NCBI GenBank assembly: GCA_021772985.1
Contig: JAJFKX010000038.1
Coordinates: 16,409 to 80,408 of the forward strand
Origin: Gammaproteobacteria bacterium
GTDB lineage: Bacteria; Pseudomonadota; Gammaproteobacteria; Xanthomonadales; Wenzhouxiangellaceae
Direction: 5' to 3'
DNA: 64,000 nt
The notes under the pieces were generated by a model that was given only the letters and a program-made list of their open reading frames with translations, ran no database searches and had not been told where the DNA came from. Made by a program: the position numbers and the translations under genes. The stretch's first letter is position 1. Each line of letters begins with the position of its first letter. Positions 37,727-46,994 of this stretch are shown here, piece after piece.

Positions 37727-39466
37727 TTACTGTAATGAATTATGCAAACTTTTTCGTTGATACCAAAGCTCTAGTGCCCGTATCTTCAAATCCAGTCTGG
37801 CACTTTGATCATTGGGTTTATCTGCGGCACGAAAAACCTCACGCCAGCGGTCTGCAAGAGCTAAAGTTTCCAACATTGTCTGCCATTGTTTGTGGCCTAC
37901 TGTCTCTTGCAAAGTCTGTAACTCAACGAGTTTTGCTTTGCGGAAGGCTTCAGTTGCATCCTCAGCACGACCCAGCCGATCCAATGCCAAACCGCGCCAG
38001 GCCCAACCCGTTGACCAGTGATCAGTGGAGCTTGGCTCTGGAGCCAATACCAGTAATGCTTCTGTAGCCTGTAAATACCCCGCACCAGCCGCATGTGCCG
38101 CCACCTGCTGGATGCGATCCCAGGTGTTTTCCATTCTGATCTGCTGTTCGTTGTATAGAATAAATGTATCTATAATTATCGGCAAAATTGTTTGTGCTAC
38201 CGGAGATTGCAGTTCACCGGCAAAATCCAAAGTAGCAAGCGGTTTTACCAATCCCCATAAATCCCAGATCAACTCATCTGGCTTCATTTCCGCCATCCAA
38301 GCCTGCAAAACGGCCTCTATTTCAGCAGAACTGACGACATCGCCGCTAAGTTGTAATTCGATAAGGATATCCAGTTTCCAGCTATTTGGAATATTCCCAT
38401 TTAACAATACCTTCCTTGCTTCCGCCCACCACCCCGAGCGGGCAAGATGAAGTGCCCACTGTGCTTGTGCACGATCATCTTCATGATCAAATTGTGGGCG
38501 TGCTATTTGTATGTCCAACTCTGAGCAGACACGTGCTGCAATCAGCGCACCATCACGAAACAGATAGGTCTCATCATCGGCGAGCTTCAAGCGTGCGAAT
38601 TGATATGCAACTTCATTACAAAAGGGTGGATCAAGCATTGCGTAACCAACAGCAAGTACCAATGGCTTGTAAGTATCATTATGCGAGGCTGCCAATCGTT
38701 CAATCGCTGCACGCCCTCCTGTAGTCGCCACCAACCGGGCTAAAGGAATAATATGCGAGCCTCGGTTTTCGGTTTCTGCCAATTCGACCGCATCCTGAAT
38801 AGCTGAATGGTGCATTCTGTTAGGTGTTGTTAACCAGTAGCTCCAAATGCCAATAACCATCACCATGATAGTTAATAAAGCAACAATGCCATAAGCCATT
38901 TGATACCGCTTACGCTTGGTGGTATCAGTAAATTCACGCTGATCACTGAATCCCATAATCCGCGCCAACAAAGGCAACAAAATTTCTTTGTATTTATTTC
39001 TTACCTCACCTATTGCGTTGGCTGGATCACCGCGCAAATCGGGTACCACTTTCTGATCAGAGTATGTTGTACTTGTTAAACTACTTTCTGCTTGTTGATA
39101 TTTAGCATATTCATCTGAAATTTCATCAGGTAGCATATCATCAGCTATGTCACCTATCCGGCAAAATAGTACATTTTCTGAATTGTGATAGCGCCGAAAT
39201 ATTCGAATTTCCTCATTAACCCGGGAAGAATTGGTTGCATCATCTGATGCACAAACGACAAGAAACCGGGACTGACATAATGCTTTAGTGATTTGTTCAT
39301 GCAAGTTGCCGGCAGTCGGCCTGGCCTGGTCGAAGAAAATTTTACGTCGTTTACGAAACGGTACCCAATAATTTCTTAATATTGTGGCTAACCAACGTGC
39401 GGAAGCCTTATTTTCATGGGCATAGCTAATGTAAGCATCATATCTATAGCTGGTATTTTTATTCAT
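37727..39466 (-). CDS. TIR domain protein with one membrane segment and helical C-terminal region
   Basis: 579 residues from the ATG at 39466, chosen because MNKNTSYRYDAYISYAHE begins the TIR domain; ATGs at 39484 and 39502 are alternatives. TIR about 7-165: YDAYISYAHENKASARWLA, IFFDQARPTAG, ALCQSRFLVVCAS, and SSRVNEEIRIF with Glu86 at the place of the NADase glutamate. A membrane segment at about 191-212 follows. The C-terminal ~360 residues are helical and repeat-like (AARVCSELDIQIARP, RGLALDRLGRAEDATEAFRKAK) and resemble degenerate TPRs. TIR lies in the cytoplasm. Divergent from the TIR-CHAT gene. Confidence 0.85.
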   Translation of the reverse strand: MNKNTSYRYDAYISYAHENKASARWLATILRNYWVPFRKRRKIFFDQARPTAGNLHEQITKALCQSRFLVVCASDDATNSSRVNEEIRIFRRYHNSENVLFCRIGDIADDMLPDEISDEYAKYQQAESSLTSTTYSDQKVVPDLRGDPANAIGEVRNKYKEILLPLLARIMGFSDQREFTDTTKRKRYQMAYGIVALLTIMVMVIGIWSYWLTTPNRMHHSAIQDAVELAETENRGSHIIPLARLVATTGGRAAIERLAASHNDTYKPLVLAVGYAMLDPPFCNEVAYQFARLKLADDETYLFRDGALIAARVCSELDIQIARPQFDHEDDRAQAQWALHLARSGWWAEARKVLLNGNIPNSWKLDILIELQLSGDVVSSAEIEAVLQAWMAEMKPDELIWDLWGLVKPLATLDFAGELQSPVAQTILPIIIDTFILYNEQQIRMENTWDRIQQVAAHAAGAGYLQATEALLVLAPEPSSTDHWSTGWAWRGLALDRLGRAEDATEAFRKAKLVELQTLQETVGHKQWQTMLETLALADRWREVFRAADKPNDQSARLDLKIRALELWYQRKSLHNSLQ

Positions 39467-39770
39467 ACTGAAAATAACTGACATCCGCGCCAATAACATC
39501 AATTAACTTAAGTCAAATGAAACCGTTTTATTGACATCCCACTAATACCCTCTTTCTGCATTATTTGAATTTCTGACTGAAGTGTAGCCAGCGGCTCTAT
39601 AAACGAAGTGTCTTTCAGGTAGAAGTTATCTCATAGCATGAGACCAACAGCAGGTTCAGTCCTGGTAATCAATATGCTTATCTCAACTACAAGTGAGATA
39701 TAGATGCTTTTGGAGACACTCAAAAATAGAGTTATTTTGGCAATTGAAAAACAATAATGCGAGATCAAAA
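39467..39770. promoter_or_regulatory. Divergent promoter region with two TCTCA/TGAGA inverted repeats
   Basis: 304 bp between two divergent TIR genes, no coding sequence seen. TCTCAT-AGC-ATGAGA at 39629-39643 and TATCTCA-N8-TGAGATA at 39679-39700 share the half-site TCTCA/TGAGA. They are candidate operators for a common regulator of both genes. GAGA about eight bases before 39771 is a weak ribosome site. Confidence 0.55.
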
Positions 39771-42700
39771 ATGGGAGCATCAGCTAATACTTTGGAAAGC
39801 TTCGAAAACACGAAAGCCAACCGTATAACAAAACCAACACTCCGTGTTTATACCGTCTACTTTCACGAGTCGGATCACGATCATGCATACACATTAGGCA
39901 GTGACCTATATGCATTGCTGACTCGGCCACCTGACAATCCACTGGCTTTTGGTGCCGGTGTGCCCGTACTAATTGCCGCACATGCCGATAATGTAGATAT
40001 TTCAATCGCTGAACATGTCGTTATTATTCCGGTTTTAGGCAAAGAGTCTTATGCGATTGCGCGCAACGATATCACTGATCGTGTTCAACAATGGAGTCAG
40101 ACTTTAGGTACCGGCCACGTCATACCTGTACCCACTTCTGAAAACTGGCGCAATGCAAGTATCCCTTCAGTTCAATTGCTAACTGAACTTTATACTGAAG
40201 CAAATGAGAAGCGGCACACGCTCGAAGAGATAGTGCTTGCTATCGCCAAGTTACTTGGCCATAACCAGCAAAAGCCACAGCTATTTATTTCTCATGCAAA
40301 AGCTGATCTTGCCAAAACAAATCATGCAGCCAAGCGTATCCATAAATATGTCGTCAACAATACTACTGGTTCTGCCTTTTATGATCAGCTAAGCCTTTCG
40401 CCCGGCCACTCTCTCAAATCTCAATTGCAAAAAACCATTGGGCCAAATACAATTTTTATTGCCGTCAATAGCGACTCCTATAATTCCCGACCGTGGTGCC
40501 AGGAGGAGTTCCTGCTGGCTAAACAAAATTGTATCCCAACCATTTCCGTTGTAGTGCTTGAACAAGGTGAGCCACGCAGCTCAAGCTTTGGCGGTAATAT
40601 TCCCTCGATTGTTTGGCGCGACAATCCAGAGGAAATTGCACTACGTGCAATGGTGGAATGGTTGAAAGCCCATCTATTTCAGAGAGAAGCTTTACGTATC
40701 TACCAGGAAGCTCAACTTCCTGAACCCTGCATTATGCATAGACCGCCTGAGTTACTGGATTTAACCGGTAATCAGAACACAGTCAAACGTTCACGATTAG
40801 TAATGCACCCTGATCCTGAACTGCCTATCACCGAAAAGAACATTCTTGCTTCAGCAACCGAGAGTCCGTATCTAGTCACTCCAACTACTGCTTACCGCTT
40901 TTTTCGAGGTCAGTCAGATAAACAACATATCAGCACCACCGCCAGTCCTCTAGATGGGCAAAAGATCGGCATCTCACTATCCGATAGTCCTGACGTTGAT
41001 GGTCCTGAGGGCTATACCAAAAATCATGTTGATGACGCAATCAGCTATGTGTGTCGGTGTTTGGTGTCTGCCGGTGCCGCAATCGCCTATGGCGGAGATT
41101 TCCGCAGTAATGGTTACACTGAATTGCTGAGTCAGTTGATCGCCTCCTATAATCAAACAGCATCAAACGATAGTGCTTTATTGCAGAGCTATTTGGCCTC
41201 CGTGATTTCCATAGCTGAGATGCCGGATAATCTACAAATTACCGCTCATCATATGAGTGAATCTCCAAAGCTATCTGCCAGAGCGATACTCCCGCCTCCA
41301 ACGCAGGACAATTACATACCTTCCGCATTGTATTTTTCTGATATGCGGCGGGTGATGAGCCAGGATATTGCGGCATCAATATTTGTCGGTGGTGCTGCAG
41401 AACCTCAAATTAAAGAGCGTGGAAATGGCTATACAGGGCGGTACCCCGGCATTGTTGAGGAAGCGTGGCATATGCTTCAGGTTGGAAAACCTATATATGT
41501 TGTTGGTGGTTTCGGTGGTGCTGCCAAACTGATTGCCGACCTGATGCGCGGTAATGCGACACCAAAACGATTACTCGACGAAACCTGGCTGAATTACCAC
41601 ATATACGCTGAAAAAGCGAAATTTATAGACGACTCTAAATGGCATACGAAACTTAATTTGCCTGATTCAATAGCTGACATGGCAGCGGCAATACGCCAGA
41701 AAACAGATAGCCTGCTGCAATCCGATAAAGCATCCCTGGCATGGAATGGTTTGACCGTGGCGGAAAATCACACGCTTTTTAATACCCGGGATCCGGTACA
41801 GATTGCCGCTCGTATTTTCAAAGGTCTGTTGGTCAAAACTGCGCAGCAATCACAAGATAAGCTGAGTATTGAACTGGTACGCGGGGATATTCTCAGCGAT
41901 ACAACCCTTGATGCTATATCAATACCTGTATGTAACGATATCCCTGCCGGCGGGGTCGCAGGAGTCGTTAATAAGGCACTTGATAATCGCCTGAGTGTAG
42001 CTATACATAACACCCTGCCTGTGATTGGCGTCAGTGGTAAGGCCTTACACGCAAACTGGGTGCATCTGGCAAACTTAACGCGCTCCGATAATGAAACCGA
42101 GATACCTTTTGATATCCAATCAGGCGTCGAAAGTGCTGTACATTGTGCCCGGCGCTATGGCTTCCATAAACTCGGCGTGGTGTTGTATGGCGCTACCCTG
42201 GTCGGTCAACCTGTGGCTGGTTCAAGCAAAGCAATTGACCGATTGATTGATCAAATGATTGAAGGCTTCCAGGGGAAACTTCCAAAATCAACCGCACTGG
42301 TTTGGTATGAGGCTGATCACCAACGCTTTGCACATATCAAACAACGGCTTGCCGAGCTTGAAAATATCCATCTGACTACACTCATTTTACAAGATCTGGA
42401 TGAACCACCGGTCACCACCCAAAGCCTGGTAATTCATGCTGAGTTGTCTGATGACGAAACTTCACTGCAAACCACCATCATACCGCCCGCTGGAACCGCA
42501 GTAGCGAGCTACCGGAAAAAACTACTGCAACCCGGCCTGATAAAACAATTGAGCCAGGGCATTGACCAACATGGCAACAGTACTCCCGGCATGGCTGAGC
42601 TTGCCGCCCGAGGGCAAACAATATCAAGCATTATGTTAGGTAAAGATGCTGATGAATTTCTGCAAAAAATCGGCCAATCCGGTATTCATATCGTGCACAA

Positions 42701-43460
42701 CCTGGCCGCCTCGAAGATACCTTTTGAATCAATGACCACAAAGTCGATTAAGGGGCCAGCGTTTCAGTCCGGCATGTCACGCCGATTGCTCATTGAAAAA
42801 GGCAATATGCAGCAATTATTTGCTGATCCACCTGTTAGTGGCGCATTTAGGGTACTGCTGGTTGCCGACCCGCTTAATGATTTGCCCGGGGCCAGAAAGG
42901 AGGCAGAAGAACTGGAAAAAGTGCTTGAACCATTACCGCATATAGAACTCATGTCCCTATGGAATAAGCACGCTACCATCGAAGCTGTAATGACAGCCTT
43001 ACCGGATATCGATGTTATCCATTACTGCGGACATGCTTCTTATTCCGGACCTGGCCCAAATGATAGCGGTATCTGGCTGGCAGGAAAGCAGCTTTTAACC
43101 GCTGGAATGTTAAGCAATTTAACCCGTTTACCCCGAATCGCCATATTCAATGCCTGTCAGGCAGGTCGTTTGCGAGGCAGAGACTTCGAAGATGAACCCA
43201 TCGAGGTGATCAACGAGGCAGCAGTATTTGCTGAGTATTTCCTGCGCAGTGGTGTGGAAGCTTATATCGGCACCCATTGGTATGTAGGAGACAATGCCGC
43301 CAAAGAGTTCACCGGTGAGCTTTACAAGCAGTTGGCAGCCAGCGAAACACTGGGTGAATCAGTCCGCTGTGCCCGTCAATTGCTGTACGAAAATAACCGA
43401 AGGGACTGGGCAAACTATGTGTTATACGGTGAAGGCGGGTTCAGGTTACTGCAACCCTGA
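39771..43460 (+). CDS. TIR - SLOG - macro-like - CHAT protease fusion
   Basis: 1229 residues from the ATG at 39771; an ATG at 39693 would add 26 residues without known homology. Regions in order: 25-150, a TIR-like fold (VYTVYFHESDHDHAYTLGS); 169-299, a clear TIR (QLFISHAKADLAKT, SDSYNSRPWCQEEFLLAK with Glu246); 395-590, SLOG-like (IGISLSDSPDVDGPEG, AYGGDFRSNGYTELL, VVGGFGGAAKLIADLM); 695-845, macro-like (IELVRGDILSDTTLDAI); 885-1229, CHAT with VIHYCGHA (His1088) and FNACQAGRL (Cys1129). TIR enzymes make NAD-derived signals, SLOG domains bind such molecules and CHAT domains are cysteine proteases. One chain thus could sense, signal and cut. Domain limits are estimates. Confidence 0.85.
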   Translation: MGASANTLESFENTKANRITKPTLRVYTVYFHESDHDHAYTLGSDLYALLTRPPDNPLAFGAGVPVLIAAHADNVDISIAEHVVIIPVLGKESYAIARNDITDRVQQWSQTLGTGHVIPVPTSENWRNASIPSVQLLTELYTEANEKRHTLEEIVLAIAKLLGHNQQKPQLFISHAKADLAKTNHAAKRIHKYVVNNTTGSAFYDQLSLSPGHSLKSQLQKTIGPNTIFIAVNSDSYNSRPWCQEEFLLAKQNCIPTISVVVLEQGEPRSSSFGGNIPSIVWRDNPEEIALRAMVEWLKAHLFQREALRIYQEAQLPEPCIMHRPPELLDLTGNQNTVKRSRLVMHPDPELPITEKNILASATESPYLVTPTTAYRFFRGQSDKQHISTTASPLDGQKIGISLSDSPDVDGPEGYTKNHVDDAISYVCRCLVSAGAAIAYGGDFRSNGYTELLSQLIASYNQTASNDSALLQSYLASVISIAEMPDNLQITAHHMSESPKLSARAILPPPTQDNYIPSALYFSDMRRVMSQDIAASIFVGGAAEPQIKERGNGYTGRYPGIVEEAWHMLQVGKPIYVVGGFGGAAKLIADLMRGNATPKRLLDETWLNYHIYAEKAKFIDDSKWHTKLNLPDSIADMAAAIRQKTDSLLQSDKASLAWNGLTVAENHTLFNTRDPVQIAARIFKGLLVKTAQQSQDKLSIELVRGDILSDTTLDAISIPVCNDIPAGGVAGVVNKALDNRLSVAIHNTLPVIGVSGKALHANWVHLANLTRSDNETEIPFDIQSGVESAVHCARRYGFHKLGVVLYGATLVGQPVAGSSKAIDRLIDQMIEGFQGKLPKSTALVWYEADHQRFAHIKQRLAELENIHLTTLILQDLDEPPVTTQSLVIHAELSDDETSLQTTIIPPAGTAVASYRKKLLQPGLIKQLSQGIDQHGNSTPGMAELAARGQTISSIMLGKDADEFLQKIGQSGIHIVHNLAASKIPFESMTTKSIKGPAFQSGMSRRLLIEKGNMQQLFADPPVSGAFRVLLVADPLNDLPGARKEAEELEKVLEPLPHIELMSLWNKHATIEAVMTALPDIDVIHYCGHASYSGPGPNDSGIWLAGKQLLTAGMLSNLTRLPRIAIFNACQAGRLRGRDFEDEPIEVINEAAVFAEYFLRSGVEAYIGTHWYVGDNAAKEFTGELYKQLAASETLGESVRCARQLLYENNRRDWANYVLYGEGGFRLLQP

Positions 43461-43557
43461 TAAACGATAAACCAAAGATTTCAATCGACTCACCATATTT
43501 TCTGGAACAGATTTCAAACACTTTTACCGAGTCACTCTTATTGGGGATCTCATTATC

Positions 43558-44826
43558 ATGAATAAGGTATTTATCTGTTATCGACGCGAAGACACCAAAC
43601 TGATGGTTGATCGTGCATATAATTTGCTTAAAAAGCGCTTTAATGTCATCCGGGATATTAATGCAGCAGAGGCGGCCAAGCCTTTTGAAAAACAGCTGTT
43701 TGACCATTTAAAAAGCTCATCGATTATGCTCGTTTTTATTGGTGATAACTGGGAGTCTCAGGATGGCGCCGATCGTCTTAATCACCCTGACGATTATATT
43801 CGACGTGAAATCGAATTGGCTATTGAACATAAACTTCCAATCCTCCCGGTTATAGTAGGGGAACGCGCATTCCCCACAGCAGACCAGTTACCCGATAGCC
43901 TGCAACCTTTGCTTGAATATCAAGCACTCAGGCTTAGATCTGACCCTGACTTTAAATCTGATTATGCCCGCCTCACTAAAGCTATTATTAAATTTGCGCC
44001 ACCTACAATAAAGCGCATTATTTTAGGTGCGGTAATTATTATTGCCATGTATATAATTATTTCACATCTTGTTCAGTATTTTATCGATGAAACAATAGAC
44101 ACAACCGCCAGTAATTATCTCTCTGATTTTGATAATCGTGCATTTGAAAAGATTTATGATAAGTACATTTCTGATCGCACTATCGCGCTGACACCCACAT
44201 CACCAAAGCAAACCATCATTGCTCAAATGAACTCAATTAGTACTCAGCGGCCAACCAGTAAACCTCAGCAAAGAAAAGAAGTTTTCACTAAATCAATGCC
44301 TCAACATCCAGGGGAATATCGCTCTGGTGAATTTATTCAAAAACGATATGAAGCCAACTACCAGGAACAATTGTTTTGTGAAGATATTTGGTTTGAAAAG
44401 CTTATTGAGAATGGCTGGGTAGTTGTTGGTGCAACTGAATGGCCGGCCTTTGGAAAATGTGAAAAAAACACTGAAATAGCTCAAGCTAATATTCAGGCAA
44501 AACTTTTTTTCGATCGAATAGACAATAACGACCTGGATATCATTTACTCACAGCAATTGAGCCCTGATGTGACTCGTCTTCAGTCTAAAGACCAAACACT
44601 TTTATCACTGACCCAGTTTCGCAAAACTACGTTAAACATAGCACCCTCCCGGGTGAGGCTTATGAGTATCTATTTAGGTATGAATCAAAATCGAATTGGT
44701 CAGTTCGTACTTGTCCGCTACAAAACTCCAACCCCACAATTTAGCTTCTTTGAAGATGTATTATTTGAACTTACCTCGGAAAACGAATGGAAAATCATAT
44801 TTTTCTGGGCAACTGCCGGTAATTAA
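43558..44826 (+). CDS. TIR domain protein with membrane segment and duplicated extracytoplasmic domain
   Basis: 422 residues. TIR 1-145: KVFICYRREDTKLMVDRAY, DHLKSSSIMLVFIGDNW, DDYIRREIELAI with Glu84 at the catalytic position, PILPVIVGERAF. A membrane segment at about 152-175 is followed by two similar ~110-residue domains (residues ~185-300 and ~305-422), each ending in a strand with Glu-x-x-W pattern (FEKLIENGWVVVGATEW; ELTSENEWKIIFFWATA). They resemble DUF4019/NTF2-like folds, but the family assignment is uncertain. It follows the CHAT fusion by 97 bp on the same strand, so the pair is probably an operon. Confidence 0.83.
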   Translation: MNKVFICYRREDTKLMVDRAYNLLKKRFNVIRDINAAEAAKPFEKQLFDHLKSSSIMLVFIGDNWESQDGADRLNHPDDYIRREIELAIEHKLPILPVIVGERAFPTADQLPDSLQPLLEYQALRLRSDPDFKSDYARLTKAIIKFAPPTIKRIILGAVIIIAMYIIISHLVQYFIDETIDTTASNYLSDFDNRAFEKIYDKYISDRTIALTPTSPKQTIIAQMNSISTQRPTSKPQQRKEVFTKSMPQHPGEYRSGEFIQKRYEANYQEQLFCEDIWFEKLIENGWVVVGATEWPAFGKCEKNTEIAQANIQAKLFFDRIDNNDLDIIYSQQLSPDVTRLQSKDQTLLSLTQFRKTTLNIAPSRVRLMSIYLGMNQNRIGQFVLVRYKTPTPQFSFFEDVLFELTSENEWKIIFFWATAGN

Positions 44827-44960
44827 GCGCATGGGTACTTAAGTTGTTCTAGCCACGCACAGTAGACATTCGCGACTTAGGTTTTCTTACAAGGTTTCTT
44901 GTTATTTGGCTTTTGCACATGCATGGTGAATGCGCAAAAAAACGATGTGCCTGTTATGTT

Positions 44961-45030
44961 ATTGCCCGCAAGCGGCTGTGCAGCTTATCGGCAATACATT
45001 TGGTTTCATCGATTCGGCCCTGTAGCATTC
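44961..45030 (-). pseudogene. Decayed 3' fragment of the 103-residue protein gene
   Basis: On the minus strand the segment reads MLQGRIDETKCIADKLHSR, closely similar to the end (MLQAMIAEARGIADELYSR) of the intact protein at 55141-55452. Only about 23 codons remain and there is no start. Confidence 0.6.
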
Positions 45031-45071
45031 ACAGGTAGTCGTAAGGGATGTGGATGTCCCAGCTTTTCCTT

Positions 45072-45188
45072 TATCTGGTTTATGCAGCTTGTAACCCACA
45101 GGGCTTTGCAGACCACCCTGAAGAGAAGGTGTTAGTGTCCCATCTTCACCGTTAGATTAATCCATGCATTGTGTCTGTCCCGACCCTG
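45072..45188. repeat. ~115-bp dispersed repeat, copy 1
   Basis: Starts with TATCTGGTTTA and ends TGTCTGTCCCGACCCTG. A similar copy lies at about 48414-48532 in the same orientation; the last 40 bases are almost identical. Confidence 0.7.
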
Positions 45189-45591
45189 CTTGGATTCTGC
45201 CAGAAGGGCATTAAACTTTTGAACAAATCCAATACCCTCTGACAGACAAGGCTAGTGATGTGGGTGTCTAGTCTTGTCGACGATGCTCAAAGCATTGGCC
45301 GGAAAGTTTATCAAAACCACATAGGAATGCCCGCCTGACACAGCGTCCGATACAGTGCTAGTAGGGAGTGGTTTCAGGAGAGACGAGTGAAGAGCGAGGT
45401 AGTGTCATTGTGCGCCTGATGAAAGCCTCATCATGATCATTAGCTGTGCTGATTTCAGCCAGAAATGTCTCAAGTTTCCGTAATATAATGGCTTTAGGTA
45501 TTGGATGTCCTTTTATTTCTTTCGTTGTGAGAGTCCGGTTCTGTTCTATAAATTAGCATAATATTCAAATTAAGTACCCAACAGAGCCGGT

Positions 45592-46473
45592 TTAATCATC
45601 GCGTTCGGCTATGTAAGTATAAATCGCACGACGGTCCTCTAAGCTTAACTTGCGAGTACTGGCTACAACTTCAAGCATCTTGGGTTTGGTAAGCGGCTGA
45701 TTGTTCAGGTCATTACCATGTACCAATACGCCCTCAACAAATGCCTGTTCTCCCAGCGCTTTTAGAAGTTCAGTATTAAGCCCTGGTACTTGGACGCCAT
45801 CGAAACCCAACGAACCTTCAAAAGCTTTATCACTGTCCAATCCCAAGGTGATATTTCGTGGCGTGTGACACTCTTGACAATGGGCTGCGTGTTCAACCAG
45901 GTATTTACCACGGTTATACATATCCGACTTGTTCGGATTGGGTGTATATGTTGAGGTATCGAAGTTAGCTATTTTCCAAAACCCAATACCCCTTCGGATA
46001 TTGAAAGGGAAGCCTATCTCGTGTTTTGCAGCAATTACTTCCACAGCCGGTAGAGAAAAGATAAATGCTTTTATATCCAAAACTTCGGCATCAGAAAGCC
46101 CTGTATAGCGGGCATAGGGAAAACCGGGGAAATAATGTTGGCCATTGGGGGATACACCAGCTTTAACAGCGTTTAAAAAATCTGAATCAGACCAAGAGCC
46201 AATCCCATATTCTTTACTCGGGGATATATTTGGAGAGACTAGGGCGCCAAACGGTGTTTCTAATTTAACACCTCCACCTAGTAACAACGCATCATCCGAA
46301 GAGCGATGACATGATACACAACCAGCTGCATAAAATAAGTATTCACCACGTTTGAGATCAACTTCAGTTACTTGCTGTAGAGAATCATATGGTCGTTGAG
46401 GGCTCGTTATTACGAACGCTACAATGGCTAGAGCAGCGCTCAATAGCAAGACTATAGTAAGAGTTCGACGCAT
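45592..46473 (-). CDS. Diheme cytochrome c, membrane-anchored or secreted
   Basis: 293 residues. An N-terminal hydrophobic segment (TIVLLLSAALAIVAFVITS) is a signal peptide or anchor. Heme sites: CVSCHR near residue 52 and CQECHT near 198, with GVKLETPFGALVSPNISP between them. This pattern is that of the diheme subunits of dehydrogenase complexes (gluconate, sorbitol or alcohol dehydrogenases). No dehydrogenase is encoded nearby, so the donor is unknown. It is followed upstream by cupredoxin and DUF4142 genes on the same strand. Confidence 0.88.
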   Translation of the reverse strand: MRRTLTIVLLLSAALAIVAFVITSPQRPYDSLQQVTEVDLKRGEYLFYAAGCVSCHRSSDDALLLGGGVKLETPFGALVSPNISPSKEYGIGSWSDSDFLNAVKAGVSPNGQHYFPGFPYARYTGLSDAEVLDIKAFIFSLPAVEVIAAKHEIGFPFNIRRGIGFWKIANFDTSTYTPNPNKSDMYNRGKYLVEHAAHCQECHTPRNITLGLDSDKAFEGSLGFDGVQVPGLNTELLKALGEQAFVEGVLVHGNDLNNQPLTKPKMLEVVASTRKLSLEDRRAIYTYIAERDD

Positions 46474-46595
46474 AGCTAATTTAATGGTGCATTTAAAAGG
46501 AGGCTACAAAATTTTTCCAAAGCTTATAAAGGCAAGCCCGTCAATCAGCACCTTATGGCCGATTGACAGGGCTAACCAGGTTGACGCTCAGTGAG

Positions 46596-46994
46596 CTAAT
46601 CCGATGCCAATGTCATAGAGCCTTCCATATTAGGATGGAATATGCAGAAGTAATCGGTTTCCATTCCTGAACCGATAACAACACTCTTAGATTCATCCTT
46701 GTTAATTGCCCCAGTATCCCAGCTTTTATCCGAGGCTGTCGCGGTGTGAGGCACGAAGTCTCGGTTGGTCCAGGTAACGGTATCACCTACGTTCACATCG
46801 ATTGTTGCCGGCACAAAGTTCAAGCCTTTAATCTCAACTTGATGCTCACGTGCTGCCGTTGCTTGTTTTACCTGGGTTGGCTCGGGATCATCAGTGTTAC
46901 ACCCGCCCAATACGCCAACCACGAAGGCTATGACAATTCCAGGTGCAATAAGCCGGACCATCTTAAAAGGATTAGCAATGGCTTTTTTTATCAC
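46596..46994 (-). CDS. Cupredoxin lipoprotein (plastocyanin-like)
   Basis: 132 residues. Hydrophobic N-terminus ending in lipobox LGGC, then a cupredoxin domain with copper ligands His in FVPHTATA and Cys-x2-His-x2-Met in FCIFHPNMEG. Such blue-copper proteins carry electrons in the periplasm or serve copper handling. The start overlaps the DUF4142 stop by four bases, so the two proteins are translated together. The diheme cytochrome gene lies 122 bp downstream and could be its partner. Confidence 0.9.
   Translation of the reverse strand: MIKKAIANPFKMVRLIAPGIVIAFVVGVLGGCNTDDPEPTQVKQATAAREHQVEIKGLNFVPATIDVNVGDTVTWTNRDFVPHTATASDKSWDTGAINKDESKSVVIGSGMETDYFCIFHPNMEGSMTLASD

Larger units (their letters stand above)
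44827..45591. other. Gene-free region with decayed repeats
   Basis: 765 bp. No intact gene seen. It holds a hairpin TTTTGCACATGC/ATGCGCAAAA at about 44911-44939 that recurs near 54933-54961, a decayed copy of the 103-residue protein 3' end at 44961-45030, and one copy of a ~115 bp repeat at 45072-45188. The rest to 45591 shows no coding signal that I recognise. Confidence 0.6.

Noticed and set aside
33926..44826. Canonical Thoeris system
   Set aside because: No ThsA-type SIR2-SLOG protein is present. The SLOG-like part is inside a TIR-CHAT fusion, so the classical label would be misleading.
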